Below are positions 34,027 through 45,841 of a stretch of 64,000 nt of DNA, one piece after another. This DNA is from Obelidium mucronatum. Its lineage: Eukaryota; Chytridiomycota; Chytridiomycetes; Chytridiales; Chytriomycetaceae. Numbering within the stretch: position 1 is the stretch's first letter; the number at the start of each line of letters is the position of its first letter. Made by a program: the position numbers and the translations under genes. The stretch spans positions 62,001 to 126,000 of the forward strand of contig JAIVFH010000064.1 in NCBI GenBank assembly GCA_025765595.1, written 5' to 3'. The notes below the pieces were generated by a model. The model was not told the DNA's origin. It did no database searches and worked only from the letters and a program-made list of their open reading frames with translations.

Positions 34027-35745
34027 ATGGAGAAAGCACAACAACAAGATCCACTTATTCTTCTTCGCCATGATATGGCACCAAGGAACCCGTACGATTC
34101 GGCAAACTCAGCAGCTCACTGCCAAAACCCACCACCAGACCATTCCCATCCACGAACAACGCTAATCACGGAACTGCCTCCCACAAAACTTGTGTATCCA
34201 CCACCACCGCAAACGGCGCAAGACCGAAATCTTCGAAGATATGAAAATACGCGTGGGACACTTGGAGGAAACGTGAATTTCGATGGAACGAATCGCGATA
34301 AGCCAATGATTAGTATGGAACTCTATCAGTTGAAGCAGCAGCAGCAGCAGAAGAGTGCATCGAATCCGGAACTTATATATTTCGGCAGTGGTGCGAATTT
34401 CCAGCAACAGCAAAAACGAGACAGTTTTCGACATGGTCCTGGAATCATGAGTGCCTTGTACAGCGAATCGGAATCGAATTTGCAAAAAAAGAGAGCGATT
34501 CAGCAAGAAATGGGTATATATTTTTACTTCCTTGTGCATTGTCAGATGGAACTGTGATTCTGATTTGGTTTTTGTAGCAATGTATGAACGAATGCAGATG
34601 GAGGAGCGCGACAGACGACGCCACGAAGAAAAGCATCAGCATGTAATTCCAGAAGAAAAAAAGTCCGTATAAGTATATTCGCTCCTAAATCAACGAATCT
34701 TCTCCAGAACCCTCCAAAGGACAACTGGCCCTTTGGCAAACAAATCGGGCATGGAGCGGATCACTTGAAGTATAATCATACCATTCCACTGCGTCAAGAA
34801 GTATGAAACAGTATCTTTGGTTTAAGAATTTACAAAACGAGTTTACTCACGTTTAATGGAAACAGGAAGTCGCACTCAGGCAGCATGAAAGAAGTTTGGC
34901 ACAGGAATATGCAAAAGAACTGGGTATGCAGTCTGAGTGATTTCTGTTCATGGGGTTTCTTAAGCCTTCCCTGTAGACAATCAAATAGCGAATAACCGGC
35001 AGTTCCAGGCACAAGCAAGAAAAGAAGCCCCCGTTCGCGATGTAAATCACTTCTACCTCGTGCATCGATTTAACATTCCCTAATTGTTGACCTGAATTGA
35101 TTATGAGGACGACACCAAATGGATGTTTCATCATAGCCATATGCCTGGACGTCGTCCCAAAGTTCCATTTGAACCTCCTCGCGATCAAGGAACAGATCTG
35201 ATCAGCCATGTCACCATCTCCAATAAAGGGCAAGCAGATCCAACTAGGAAATTAAAGCCACCGCCAAACGAAGAAAGAAAAGATGTGTTTCCATTTAACC
35301 ATGGTTTGTGGACAGAGTTTTCTGATTTTTCAACGTACCCTAACAAGTTATAACCTGAATTCAGACCAATACAACAATTCTCATCCCGTTCCGCCAAGTA
35401 AACCGCCACCCCCTGTAAGTTCTGTTGAAAAAAAAACTTGAGGATATAACTTTTCAAATAGACGGAACCAACATCCCTGACATTCAGCGAGAACACAGAA
35501 AGGTTAAGAAAAAAAAAAGATCAAAAGTCTGTCATAAAGCCTCTCACTAATTCGAAAAAACAATTCTCCAGGCTTAATCGAAGAGTTTCATTTTCACAAA
35601 TTGATAAAGCCGCGACTGCACAAGATCAGCCGCAGCATGGACGCCGCAGATTCCAAAATGAATCCAACAACGCAGAAAATATTGCAGCTGAAAGAGAAAT
35701 CAAATTAATGCGGAAAATCCAAGGTGTTGTTTTTTTCCCCGCCAT

Positions 35746-35824
<79 letters not shown>

Positions 35825-36443
35825 GTTGCTGATACCAATCTGTTGTTGAATTCTTAGAAGAAGAGCTACGCCAGCGACGTGAAACTCAGGAAAAACATCG
35901 CCAAGAAGAGTATTCGCAAGGAAAAATTGTGAGTCTCTGTTTTTTTTTACGTGGCGTCTGTTTGTTTGTTTGACTCTTTTTATTTCAGTACGCGCAGAGC
36001 TATCCATGGAAATGGGGTGACGGGAACGAAACACGAAAAGAGCATCCTCATCATAAAGCCACAGACATCATCATGCAGAAGGTTGAAGTTTAATTTTTTT
36101 TTTTATACCCAAACAAGAGACTCACAAAACCCGCAACCACAGGAACCCATCAATAAGTCGAAAGCTCTTCAATATCAAATCGATTTGGACGCAATGGTCA
36201 TGCAGAAACGGGAAATGAATAAGCGAGAACGCCAATTGGATACAGAGTTGTGGAATAAGGTGACACTCTTTCGTTTTTTACGTTGAAGATTAGTCGAAAA
36301 CATGCATTGACTAATCGTCCAAATTGTTATTAAAACATGCACAGCATATTCAAAATTCGTTCGAGAACTCCTTGGGAAAACCACGGCAAGTGAATCCAAG
36401 ATACCAGCATCCTCCGCCAAAGAGAGGAAATGCGGATTGTTGA
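34027..36443 (+). CDS. CSPP-like coiled-coil protein, probable basal-body/spindle protein
   Basis: Multi-exon gene, roughly ten exons with tiny introns. The in-frame ATG at 34027 starts MEKAQQQDPLILL; an open frame reaches back to about 33868, so an upstream exon is possible. Seen: Pro/Gln-rich N-terminus, ELYQLKQQQQQKSASNPELI, coiled-coil segments with many E/R/Q (AMYERMQMEERDRRRHEEKH; EVALRQHERSLAQEYAKELG; EEELRQRRETQEKHRQEEYS), blocks like NPPKDNWPFGKQIGHGADHL, and an end of HIQNSFENSLGKPRQVNPRY..KRGNADC. Alternating short helices with Gly/Pro blocks recall CSPP1, a centrosome and cilium protein; that is a judgement by eye. It diverges from IDE with almost no spacer. A 77-base poly-T sits in one intron and the last exon is duplicated downstream. 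Confidence 0.6.
35747..35823. repeat. Poly-T tract of about 77 bases in an intron
   Basis: An uninterrupted run of T from 35747 to 35823 lies between a GT donor near 35723 and an AG acceptor near 35858 of the CSPP-like gene. The length is likely unstable and hard to sequence. Confidence 0.95.
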
Positions 36444-36671
36444 TGACCTTTTTTTGTCTTTGCTTTTTGAAGTAACAATGTATGTGGCTGCATGGAATTT
36501 AGTAAAAACCCTTTCTGGTCAGAATTGTGCAGCCCATAGCCAGTTTCCATTAATTAAAACGAATCCATTTCTTCTATTTTGCAATTTTATTATTATTTTT
36601 ATTTATTTTTATTTTTGGGATACAGAGAGACTGATAAATACGCGTGTTGTTAAATAAAAATTGAAAACAAA

Positions 36672-36905
36672 ATGGGCGAGCACCTGATTGGCACTACGGA
36701 GTCATGAAGGCATGTCAATACGTGGACCGCTCCATCCCATTTGTGGCAAAATTAGCAGAGCACCTGATTGACACTACGGGGTCATGACGGCATGTCAATA
36801 CGTGGACAGCTTTTGTCGATAAAGCCACATTCTCCTACGAATATGAAAGGAGCAGATATGTTTCATACAGTTTTCATATTTATTATCTCATCAACCTCTT
36901 CCTCT
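36672..36905. repeat. Dispersed repeat with 80-bp internal period, copy A
   Basis: Two imperfect units start at GAGCACCTGATTG (36678 and 36758, period 80). Each continues CACTACGG.GTCATGA.GGCATG and TCAATACGTGGAC. Similarity to the copy at 46308-46545 goes on, more weakly, through the following AT-rich part to a TATCTC.TCA segment. No ORF or terminal inverted repeat was found. It may be a non-autonomous mobile element or a duplicated regulatory block. Confidence 0.8.
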
Positions 36906-37024
36906 TTTGTGTGGTGGTCTGACACTGATGGACGCGATTCCATTTTTATGGTTCACGCCAGCATTGCAAGTAGGAAGCCCGCGCAGAGACTCTATAAGCC
37001 GCTGCAAAACTGCTCGCGAGGAGG

Positions 37025-37430
37025 GATCGCCTATTGGATAAAGACTTGTGGAACAAGGTGACACTTTCGTTTTTTCGTTCCGGAATAGTAGAAAACATTG
37101 ACGAAATCGGATTGTTACTACCATATATACTGCATATTCAAAATTCGTTCGAGAACTCCTTGGGAGAAACCGCGGCAAGTAAATGATTGATGATAATCCA
37201 AGGTACCAGCATCTCCCGCCAATTTCCAAAAAGACGGATAAACCCTTTTCCTTTGCTTTTTGAAATGACAAAAAATCTGTTCGGATCAAAATTGTGCAAG
37301 CCCAGCCAATTTTCCTTAATTAAACCGAATCAATTTCTTCTATTTTGCTATATTTTTTATTTTATTTTTTTTTATATATTTTTAATTTTTGGGATACAGC
37401 GATGTGGGTATAAGTAACATCACGACATAA
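37025..37430 (+). pseudogene. Duplicated 3' end of the CSPP-like gene
   Basis: Repeats 36233-36640 at lower identity: the end of the penultimate exon (ATTGGATA.AGA.TTGTGGAA), the following intron with GTGACACT, the last exon (CATATTCAAAATTCGTTCGAG), and the AT-rich 3' flank including TTTTTGGGATACAG. Small indels after the Gly-Lys/Glu codons break the reading frame, and no upstream exons are present, so it cannot encode the protein. The dispersed repeat of copy A lies between parent and copy. Confidence 0.8.
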
Positions 37431-37546
37431 TTGAATCCGCGTGATTTTTATCAGATTCATTAATATTTATAAATATTAAAAGAAAAGAAAAGGATATAAT
37501 TATTTGACTTTTTCTATTTATTATTAATAGATTAAAAAAAAAGGAG

Positions 37547-38903
37547 ATGGCTCAAGCGGCATACTACACAGCTTACTTCACCGATCCCATCTGCAACACG
37601 ACAGCCACCAGGATATCCTACGATTACAACAACACTTCAAGCTGCAACCTACCCACCACCGCCGCCTCTCCTCCATCTCCATGCCTCCCAAGTCCTCAAT
37701 TCCCAAATTGGTTCATCCGAACCGGATGCCTCTCTCCCTCCAACAACGCAAGCAGCATCGGAAACACACTCCTTGGATCCAAAACCCAAATCTATCAACA
37801 CCAGGAAGGACCTTGCGGTGGTGGTTCCAAGGGACTCTCCCAGTCCCAAAGCTTTCAATACCGGTTTGATGAATGCGTTCCGAACCTGGAAGGAAGAACG
37901 CTTCCGTCAGAGGCAAACTCATCCTACGTCTATCAGTACGAAATGGTTACGTATCCTGTACTCAGTAGTACGGGCTTGAGCATTACGTACTTTAACTGGG
38001 CCTTGTTTGACCACGTCGCTGCCGCTGATGAAACTCTATTTGTCGTATCCCTGTACAACTGTGATTAATGATTATGGATGGTTCCATGATGTATACTACC
38101 AGGCCGGGGACTGCAACACACTGGCCCCGCCGCCGCCGCTGCAGTCGCCGTCACCAATGCCGATAGCAATCCACACTGGCCGCTCCCTCGAAACCGAATG
38201 TATTCCAAAACCATGCTCCAAGGAAACCCCGTTTATTAGAACTTGTCAAAACAAGGAATTCTTTTACAAGTCGCTTGGATCCGATTATCCTGGTAATCTA
38301 TCGCCGCATAGTGTGGTTTCGTTTGCAGATCTTTATGTGGATAGTTGCACGACGGTGGCGAAAAGTCAAGCAAGTCTGTTGAGTGTTGTGTTGGATACTT
38401 GTGTTCCTAGTAGGACTGGGAAAGGGGTGGGGTCGTTGATTGCGTCCTTGAATGGGACTGATAATGTCAGCACGTGGTTGTATTCCGCTCCAAACTGCTC
38501 TGGAGCAAGTTTGGGGGTTGTAACGTATGGAAGAAAGTCGTCGATCTTGGATACCGAATGCAAGCCGTATCCGAGAGCAGACATATTTATTGCAAGTATT
38601 CCTGCTGCGACAGCGTCGATTGGGTTCGTAAAAGTCGCGGGGATTGTTTTTGGGTTGTTTGTGGTTGTGGCGGGTGGTTGGTGGGTTGTGCGGAAACGGT
38701 ATTTGGCGAGACAGCCGCCGCCTGCTTTTGAGGATAGTCGGTATGATTTGGAGGTTCGGGTGCCTCCTCCTGCGGCTTTGCCGGATGATCCGTTGCCTGA
38801 GTATCAAGCGGAAGTTATTAATGTTGAACCCACTGAAGAATCCACATTGGCTTCTGATGATGCTACAGTAGAAACAGCTGCCCGACCCGCAGTTTCTGCC
38901 TGA
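37547..38903 (+). CDS. Type I membrane protein, cysteine-rich ectodomain, unknown
   Basis: An ATG at 37547 begins a frame with many cysteines and Asn-x-Ser/Thr sites (MAQAAYYTAYFTDPICNTTA). No signal peptide follows directly, but an AG at 37528-37530 could be the acceptor of an upstream exon. The frame ends at 38068, while the rest (INDYGWFHDVYYQAGDC .. ECKPYPRADIFIAS) is one frame on. Ignoring one C of the CCC at 38049-38051 joins them into about 450 residues. A transmembrane helix (VKVAGIVFGLFVVVAGGWWV) is followed by a cytoplasmic Pro/acid-rich tail with PPPAALPDDPLPEY. No family recognised. Confidence 0.7.
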
Positions 38904-39029
38904 GGAAAAAAAATCGGACCATGCTCTATGTATACGATTATGACTATGAAAAATAAACGTACTGATTCTATTCCATTACATCAAGAGTTTTATGTACATA
39001 TAAGCATATCCTTGTGACAAAAGAGCATC

Positions 39030-40141
39030 TCACACTCGACAATCATACGAAAGTAATCCGGCCGCGACTCTAACTCGCAATATTTCCGGAAGTGTACTGA
39101 CATCCAATTTCCAGTTCTTTGCCACCTTCAAAACGCTCAAATTTGACAGTTCATCAAAACTCTGAGGAAGGACACCCGTCAATCGATTTCCAGACAAATA
39201 CAATTCCTTCAGTTTAGGAAACGCGTTTCCCCAGTCGTGTGGTATCTCTGATACCAAGAACCGATTTGAACAAATGTAGAGGTATTCCAGTTGCGATGAT
39301 GAGGGACTATGAAAGCATGAGGATGGCAGAGGACCGGTAATGTTTGTGAGGCAGAGGGATAGTGTTTGGAGGTGTGGTAGTGTGAACAGGGATTCTGGGA
39401 TGACGCCTTTGTATCGTATTTAGTGGATGGAGGAAACCTACGAAGAACAACACACCCGATATAGCAGTATTCGAAAGTCTCAACTCACGCAATAAAGTCA
39501 AATTCGAAAAACATGACGGTAATAGACCCATATAAATCATTTTCCGTCAAATCCAAAGAAACAAGAGAAGTGAACCGGGACAGTGTGGGAGACAAACAGC
39601 CCGACAAGTTTTGACAAGACCAATTTATCTTGGTGGATTCCATGAGAGAGTGTTCGAAATCAAGATATGTGTTTTGATACACTGTTGGCCAATGGAAGAA
39701 TGATTCTGGTTGTGATGACTGATGATGAGATGATTTGATGGAATGGGATGATTGATGAATGGATACACTTTCATGAATCTCGCCTGCGGCATGAAAAAAC
39801 CGCCTTCGGCGGTGGGCAACGCCTTCGGCGTGATGAGACGGCGACAACACAAAACTGGTGAATAAATCAAGCTCAGGAACAGCAGCATCTGAGGCATTTA
39901 AAGTTGAACGAAATGGCTGACGCAAAAGACCCCTCTTTACTCTACGCAGCTTTGAAAGCAAAGCTGACTGAGGAACGACATGGTTTGCAAAGAGACAAGC
40001 AGCAAAACAAGAATCCAGCAGGAGAGCATTGATACGACGGGACAGGCGTCGATACTCCAAGACACGCGATGGATGGATGCAGGCAAAGACAGCGGACAGT
40101 GCTAGCAGCGGCAGGGAATCGAGACTGGTTTGTTGGTGCAT
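39030..40141 (-). CDS. Leucine-rich repeat protein, F-box-like start, hairpin element in exon
   Basis: The first ATG (40141) starts MHQQTSLDSLPLLALSAVFA, a short F-box-like helical region like that of the gene at 4957-5832. Plant-type LRRs follow (LSGCLSPTLSRFTSLVSLDL; ELRLSNTAISG; LPKLKELYLSGNRLTGVLPQ). An intron near 39420-39466 splits two repeats. The frame continues only if one base of the in-frame GGG (39527-39529, CCC on the + strand) is ignored, giving NDLYG-LLPSCFSNLTLL. At 39781-39832 the exon contains two TTCG-loop GC palindromes that encode HHAEGVAHRRRRFFHAAGE, a stretch with no LRR character. Possibly an SCF adaptor; function inferred only. Confidence 0.75.
39781..39832. repeat. 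TTCG-loop GC palindromes inside a coding exon
   Basis: CCGCCTTCGGCGG and ACGCCTTCGGCGT in tandem, next to a degenerate CGCCTGCGGC. Same motif as at 23749, 41161 and 63851, but here within the LRR gene's reading frame, which stays open. Confidence 0.85.
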
Positions 40142-40203
40142 CAAATAAGAAAGTGGAGATTTCAATTTAAGATCTTTCCACCAAACAACTTCACAAACAA
40201 CAA

Positions 40204-43200
40204 ATGATCCGAAAGGCGTCGAAGCCGCGGCGGCCGCCGACGCCGCCGAGCGACTTTGGAAGCAGCGACGACAGCGACGCGCGCTTTGCGGCGGCGGCGA
40301 AGGCGAAGGAAGAAGAAGAAGAAGAAGAAGAAGAGCGGAAGCGGCGGGCGAAGCAGAAGGAGAAAGAAGAAAGGAAAAAGAAAAAGAAAAAGAACGCAGT
40401 CGCAGCAGAGGCCGCAGGGAAGACGGCGGCGGCGGGGCGCAGAGAACGCTTCAGCAGAACTCAAAGGACGCACGGCAGCGCAGCGAGAGCAGCAGTCGCA
40501 GAGAGAAGAGGAAAGACGAAGATAGTGATGATGAAGAAGAAGAAGGCGGAAGAGCGAGGGCGCTGAAGACGCTCAAGACACAGCAAGCTCAACTGCAGAA
40601 ACAACAACAGAAACAACAACAACAACAACAACAACGACAGTTCAACAGCAGTTCCGATGACTCAGACTCGGACTCGGATGAAGCGTCGGTGCCGCCGCCA
40701 AAGAGTGCCAACAAGTGGCAACAGCCGCAACAGAAACCACAGCCGTCGACAACTGCCAAAGATACCGTCCCCCAACGAGGAAACACGCAACGGAGAAATG
40801 ATACAAAGGATCTTTACATTTCAACAATCACGGACCGGACTTCAGTCAATTCTTTTGTGAGGCATCCTTGAGCAACCCAATTTAACCAAATAGCGATCTA
40901 AACTGGCACCCATATCTTTTGCATCTGTTTCAGGAAACTATGGAGTCTCGTTCGACAGTGTTGCCTGCTCCTGCTGCTTCTCAGTCTCTTCGAAGGAACT
41001 TGAATAACAACAACACTGCTCAAAAATCTCCTACTCGTCGTTCTAGCTCTCCTCCTGCTCGTCTTAGACCTACTCGTGCTTCTTTACAGAATCGATCTCA
41101 AAGCCCTACTCAAAGAAGGCCAAGGTCTATTGGTATGGGGAAATCTTTTTTGCTTGACTAACGCCGAAGGCGTGTCTTTGACGCCGAAAACGTTATTCTC
41201 GAACCCCCCCTCCTCACTGCCGAAGGCGGTGTATTTCGGTGCCCCCTTATGAAAAACAAAGAGTCACCCCATTCATCCGTATCATATACCCATCCATTTT
41301 CTTAAAATTCCCATCTCTTTACGTGAAATAGGTGTTGCTGCAAAGAAACCCGCTGCTCCCATCGAACAGCCGAAAAAACAACCGCCGGCGCCCCAACAAC
41401 AACAGCAACAACAGCAACGACGACCCCGTTCCGAATATTCATCATCCCAATCCGATTCCGATTTCGATTCCGAAGCAGAAAAGAAACCTGTTCAGAAACG
41501 ACCCCAAATCCCTGAAACCACCAAAAAACAACCCGCACCGAAACCAGTTGCTCCACCACCGTTAAAGCATCACCAGCTCGAAACGCTAAAGCAGCGGATT
41601 CAAGTACAGATGACGCTTCATCAGACTACGAATCAGATGTACCCGACAAACCGGATCTGCGGAAGAAACCAACTGCAGCAGCATCCTCACCCAAAAAAGA
41701 TTCCTCCTCCAACCTCACCATCTAAACCCCAACCCACCCCCGCCGCCGCAACAACACCTAAAACACCCACGCGGCCAGCATATTATAGCGACGACGACGA
41801 CGATCTCAGCAAAGATTCATCTGACGGTTACGAATCAGAGGAAATCAAACCAAAAGCAAAGCAGCAGCAACCAGCACCAGCCAAAAAGAATCCCTTGGCT
41901 CAGCAAGCCGCCAAAGCCAAGCCAAACAAGGAAGAGAGATCAGCGCCTTCGAGACCAGCTGCCTTGGACGTATCCAGTAGTGGAAGTGAAGAAGAGCCAG
42001 ACGGTTATTCTGATGCTTCTGAATCTGAAGTGGAAGCTCCACCTCCACAACCAGCAACCAAGAAGAAACAACAACAGCAAAAGCAGCCGCAACAGTCGAC
42101 ACCAAAAACGAAACAAAAGAAATCGCGGGAGAATAGCGACGGCGAAGATGTTGACGAAGGAGAAGTTACTATTGCGTCTCCGTTATCCAAATCGAAAAAG
42201 AAGTTGTCGGCGTTGGATAGCTCCAAATCTACTTGGGCGAGCAAAAAGACTGCTGGTGGTGCATCTGCGAGTGCAAAGAAGCAACAAGATGTGGCAGCTA
42301 AAAGTAAAAAGTCGGGCTCGGATGGAGAGGAGGAAATAGATCCTGCTAGTGCGGCGGTCCTCGCGAAGCTGGAAGGAAAGAGTGGGAATGGGAGACGTGT
42401 GGAACCAGCATCACGAAATAGTAGTGATTTGGAAGTTTGGAATATGGATGAAATGCTGGCGCAGAAGAAAAAGGCTGTGGTAAGTTCTTTTTTTGTTCCG
42501 TTGTCTAGGCTGTTGTCTTGTTGGATTATTTAAGCTTTTGGTTCATTTTATAGGAAATGCAAAAGCAAAAATTGAAGGAGCAGGAAGAAGAAAAGAAGCG
42601 TCTTCTTGCTGAACAGAAGAGGGAGGAGCAGGAAGAGCAAGAGCGTCTCGAACGAGAACGCCTATACCAAGAAGAAAGGGAAAAGCAAAAGGAGCTGCAG
42701 AAAAAAAATTCGGAAAAGTCGGAAAAGCAGAGAAAGATGGAACGCGAAAAACAGGCGGCTGAAGCACTTGCTGCGGCTCTTGGTGCTGCTGCAAGTCCAC
42801 CGCCACCACCGAGCGATTCTTCTCGCGATTCTAGTCCAGAAAGGCCATTGCCTCCACCTCCTCGATCTCAATCCAAGAGCCGCAAGCAGCCAGCTCCAGT
42901 GCAACCAGAGGCGCAAGAACCAAAGCCAAAGTATGCCCCCATCGTTCAACCGCGTCCTCTTTCAATTGCTTCCTTCAATTCGGGTATCGGTGATGGCCTC
43001 TCTACTTCCCCTCCTCAGCGCACAAGACCACCTCGGGGACCAGAAAGTACCACTGCAAACACTGCCTTGCGAACTGCCACACGAAATCAAAGTGACCCAA
43101 AGTCTCCCAACACAGCAAGTCCAACCTCAGCCACATCTCCGGCGGCTGCTGCGCCAGAACAAAAAAAGCGCAATCCACGACTGTCCTCGTTGGGATCTAA

Positions 43201-45468
43201 CCGAGACAGTATGGCTAGCCTGGCAAGTCTTATTACTCAAGAGCAATCTAAACAAGCAGCTGCATCGACAACAAGTCCAACGGTATCTTCTCCAAGAAGG
43301 GAACCACCACCAGCGAGATCACATTCGCCTGCACCTGCGACATCAAACCACCCCGTCATTGTCAAAAAGTTCAATTGGGCAAGCGCTGCCAAGAAACTTG
43401 AGGCTGCTACACCTGCACCAGCACCACCACCTCCAGCTGCAGCAGCAGCGCCTGTTGACCCGCCCCCAGTTCAACTTGCCTGCCGTACCCCCCGCTCCCA
43501 TCGCCGAAGAAGACAATTCAAGCGATTACAGTGACGACGACACAGCACAGCAACCGCAGCAACAGAAGCAACCACGAGGACCACCACCACCCCGCATGGG
43601 ATCGCTTGCAACCCCCGCCCCCAATCCACCCAAACTCAGCGCCAAGGAGCGATCCCAAAGCAACTCCAAAGGAGCCAAAAAACTGGGCGGAACACCTGCC
43701 AAGAAAATCGCATCCGCCGCCAACCCACAAGACCAAGAACCAGCACCTACCGATACCACCGCCGCCGCGCGCCACCATCATCGAAACCAACAGTCATCTT
43801 CCGTAGGAAACCCAAAAACCATCATAAAGCGCTCTGGGACAACGTGGACGCGGAACTCTCGTTCCAAGACCCACCGACCACAAGCAACAACTCTGAAACC
43901 CTGAAATCGCTCTTTGACGATTTGGAAAAGGAGGCGACGCTTTTGGCTGTGACTACGGATATGAAACGCAAGTCGAGAGCGGCGTTGAGTAAAGTCGCAA
44001 CGTTGCAAAAAAAGAATAGTACAGAGGATATTTGGAAACAGTTGGAGCAAGAGACTATGGAATTGAATGCCGCGTTTTTGGAAAACGCGCAGAATTCGAA
44101 AAAGAAGGGGCCGTTGACGGAGGAGGAACGGATTGTGAGGATGGAGGAACGGGTTGCGAGAAAACTGGCTAAATTGGGTGCCAAGTTGGAGGAGATTGAA
44201 ATGTTGATGGAAGTGGCGGATGAGGCAATGAGGAAGAGAGAAATGTGGGAAGAGGAGAAGAAGGTTTGCTCTCATATTTTATTTGTGGCTTCTTTTGAAC
44301 CGTCTAGTTTTGTTGATTGTCATTCTTGATTTAGGATGCGAAACCGTCGTTGTTGGCGTCTCTGTTCAAGCGAAAGCCATCAACTGCATGACGGTGGAGT
44401 ATCAACTCCGACCATTCCTCCTGCTTCCTCCACTCCTCCACCGATGACGCATCGCAATAACTCTGGAAAGAGTGTTGATGAAAAACCTGCTCCAGCAGCA
44501 GCAAATCGAAAGCCATCCCTTAAAGAATCCGACGAAGGAGACGGAAGTGGGTCACCAGCTTCCAAACCTGGATTCTTTGGGAAACTGTTTCAACGAGGTG
44601 ACAAGGACAAGGAAGGAAACGCGTCTCCAACAACGGCAGCTGTGAATACTCCTTCACCCGTATCTCCTGTTGGAAGTCCTCCCACACACAACAACAGCAG
44701 CAACCGCAACAACAGCAACAGCAGCAGGCACAGCCACAGCAAAAACCGGGCAGCCCGAAACCAGCAGCCTGCCTACACTGAGATCCGGCCTGCATCCAGT
44801 TCGAGCTTGAAAACTGTGGCAACAATCCCGACAAAACAATCCATGGGAAGTCTTGCATCCGGCAGCCGCGGCCGTAGCTGCAGCAAAGTCGGGCAAACAG
44901 CGCTTCAGCTCAGCAGCAGCAGCAACAGCAACCAGGCAGTAATGAGGCTAATGCACTTCCAATTGACCCAACATCACCAACCGCGACGTCCACACCAACA
45001 GGAGAAAAGAAAACCGTTCTTGGATGGCTGTTTGGTGGGAAAAAGAAGGGAGGTGAAGACGCGTCTGGTGGTGGTGGCGGCACTGGAAGTGGTGAAGACT
45101 CGACATCGGCAACTCCACCCAACATGGCGAAACAGCCGTCAAGCGATGGAGAAAGTGTATCATCGCGGGCAAGTAACGCTGCGGAACGGAGTGCTGAGAG
45201 GAGGAAAAAGTGGGCCGAGTTGAAGGCGAGTGGGGCTGTAGGTAGTTCGGATAGTCCATTGCCGAATGGAGGGTTGAGTTTGGAAGAACGGAGACAGCAG
45301 TGGATGGCGAGAAAGCAAAGTGATGCAGGGTTGGGGAATGGGGAGAGACAGGGAAGGAGGGAAGATGGTGCAGGAGGCGCGACAGCGAGATCCTTGTCTA
45401 GGAGACGGGAAGTCGGTGGTGGTGGTGGCGCTGCTGCTGGACAGGCGGTGACTCAAGCTGGTCCTTGA
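40204..45468 (+). CDS. Very large disordered Pro/Gln/Ser/Lys-rich coiled-coil protein
   Basis: Probably one gene, though it could be two. From the ATG at 40204 (MIRKASKPRRPPTPPSDF) the protein is almost entirely low complexity: Glu/Lys tracts, poly-Gln, acidic DSDSDSDEAS blocks, Pro-rich stretches. A GT-AG removal of 40399-40456 joins KKKKNA to QNSKDARQRSESSSR, and an intron at 41133-41331 joins SI to GVAAKKPAAP. Further introns lie at about 40858-40933, 42481-42554 and 44263-44334. A charged coiled coil is at about 42557-42770. A more ordered part is at 43820-44260 (ALWDNVDAELSFQDP; SETLKSLFDDLEKEATLL), then three similar basic motifs (LLASLFKRKP, FFGKLFQRG, LGWLFGGKKK). Several frame changes occur in repetitive parts (for example near 41560 and 41712). 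Function unknown. Confidence 0.55.
41161..41231. repeat. GC palindromes in an intron
   Basis: ACGCCGAAGGCGT, a half-decayed GACGCCGAAAACG, and TGCCGAAGGCGGT, all within the intron 41133-41331 of the large disordered-protein gene. Read on the other strand they are the same CGCCTTCGGCG hairpin. Confidence 0.8.
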
Positions 45469-45841
45469 TTCGTTTATATCTGTGATAAAACCTGCTATAG
45501 ATCTTATTTTATTCTTCGAAATTGTCAATCAGCAAAAGTACTGCTCATAGCATGGAATAAAGAGCAGAGCGGCAGGCGCTAATTCGTTGGAATAGAGCGC
45601 GTCATAACCAAAATAATCCGTCACGAAGTTTGACTTTTCGAAAGCATGCGACATTCAAAGTGGACGTTTGCTCGGCAATTTCTCCAAAAGATATTCAAAG
45701 ATAGATACGAGAGCTCAAGTAAATACAATCTTGATATGTTTTTGTTGATGAGCGTCTTTCAGATTGAGGAATCATTTCGTAAATCCCTGCTGTTTGAAAC
45801 TGTGCAATCAGTAGCAAAAGTTATAGTAATACAGCCTCCAG
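45469..45841. other. Convergent intergenic stretch
   Basis: Between the end of the large plus-strand gene and the end of a small minus-strand gene. It holds a 43-base segment (45801-45843) repeated at 49691-49733. No gene or RNA was recognised; a short plus ORF here looks fortuitous. Confidence 0.5.

Noticed and set aside
36672..36815. tRNA or snoRNA gene in the 80-bp repeat
   Set aside because: No cloverleaf, A/B box pair, or C/D or H/ACA boxes could be found by eye.
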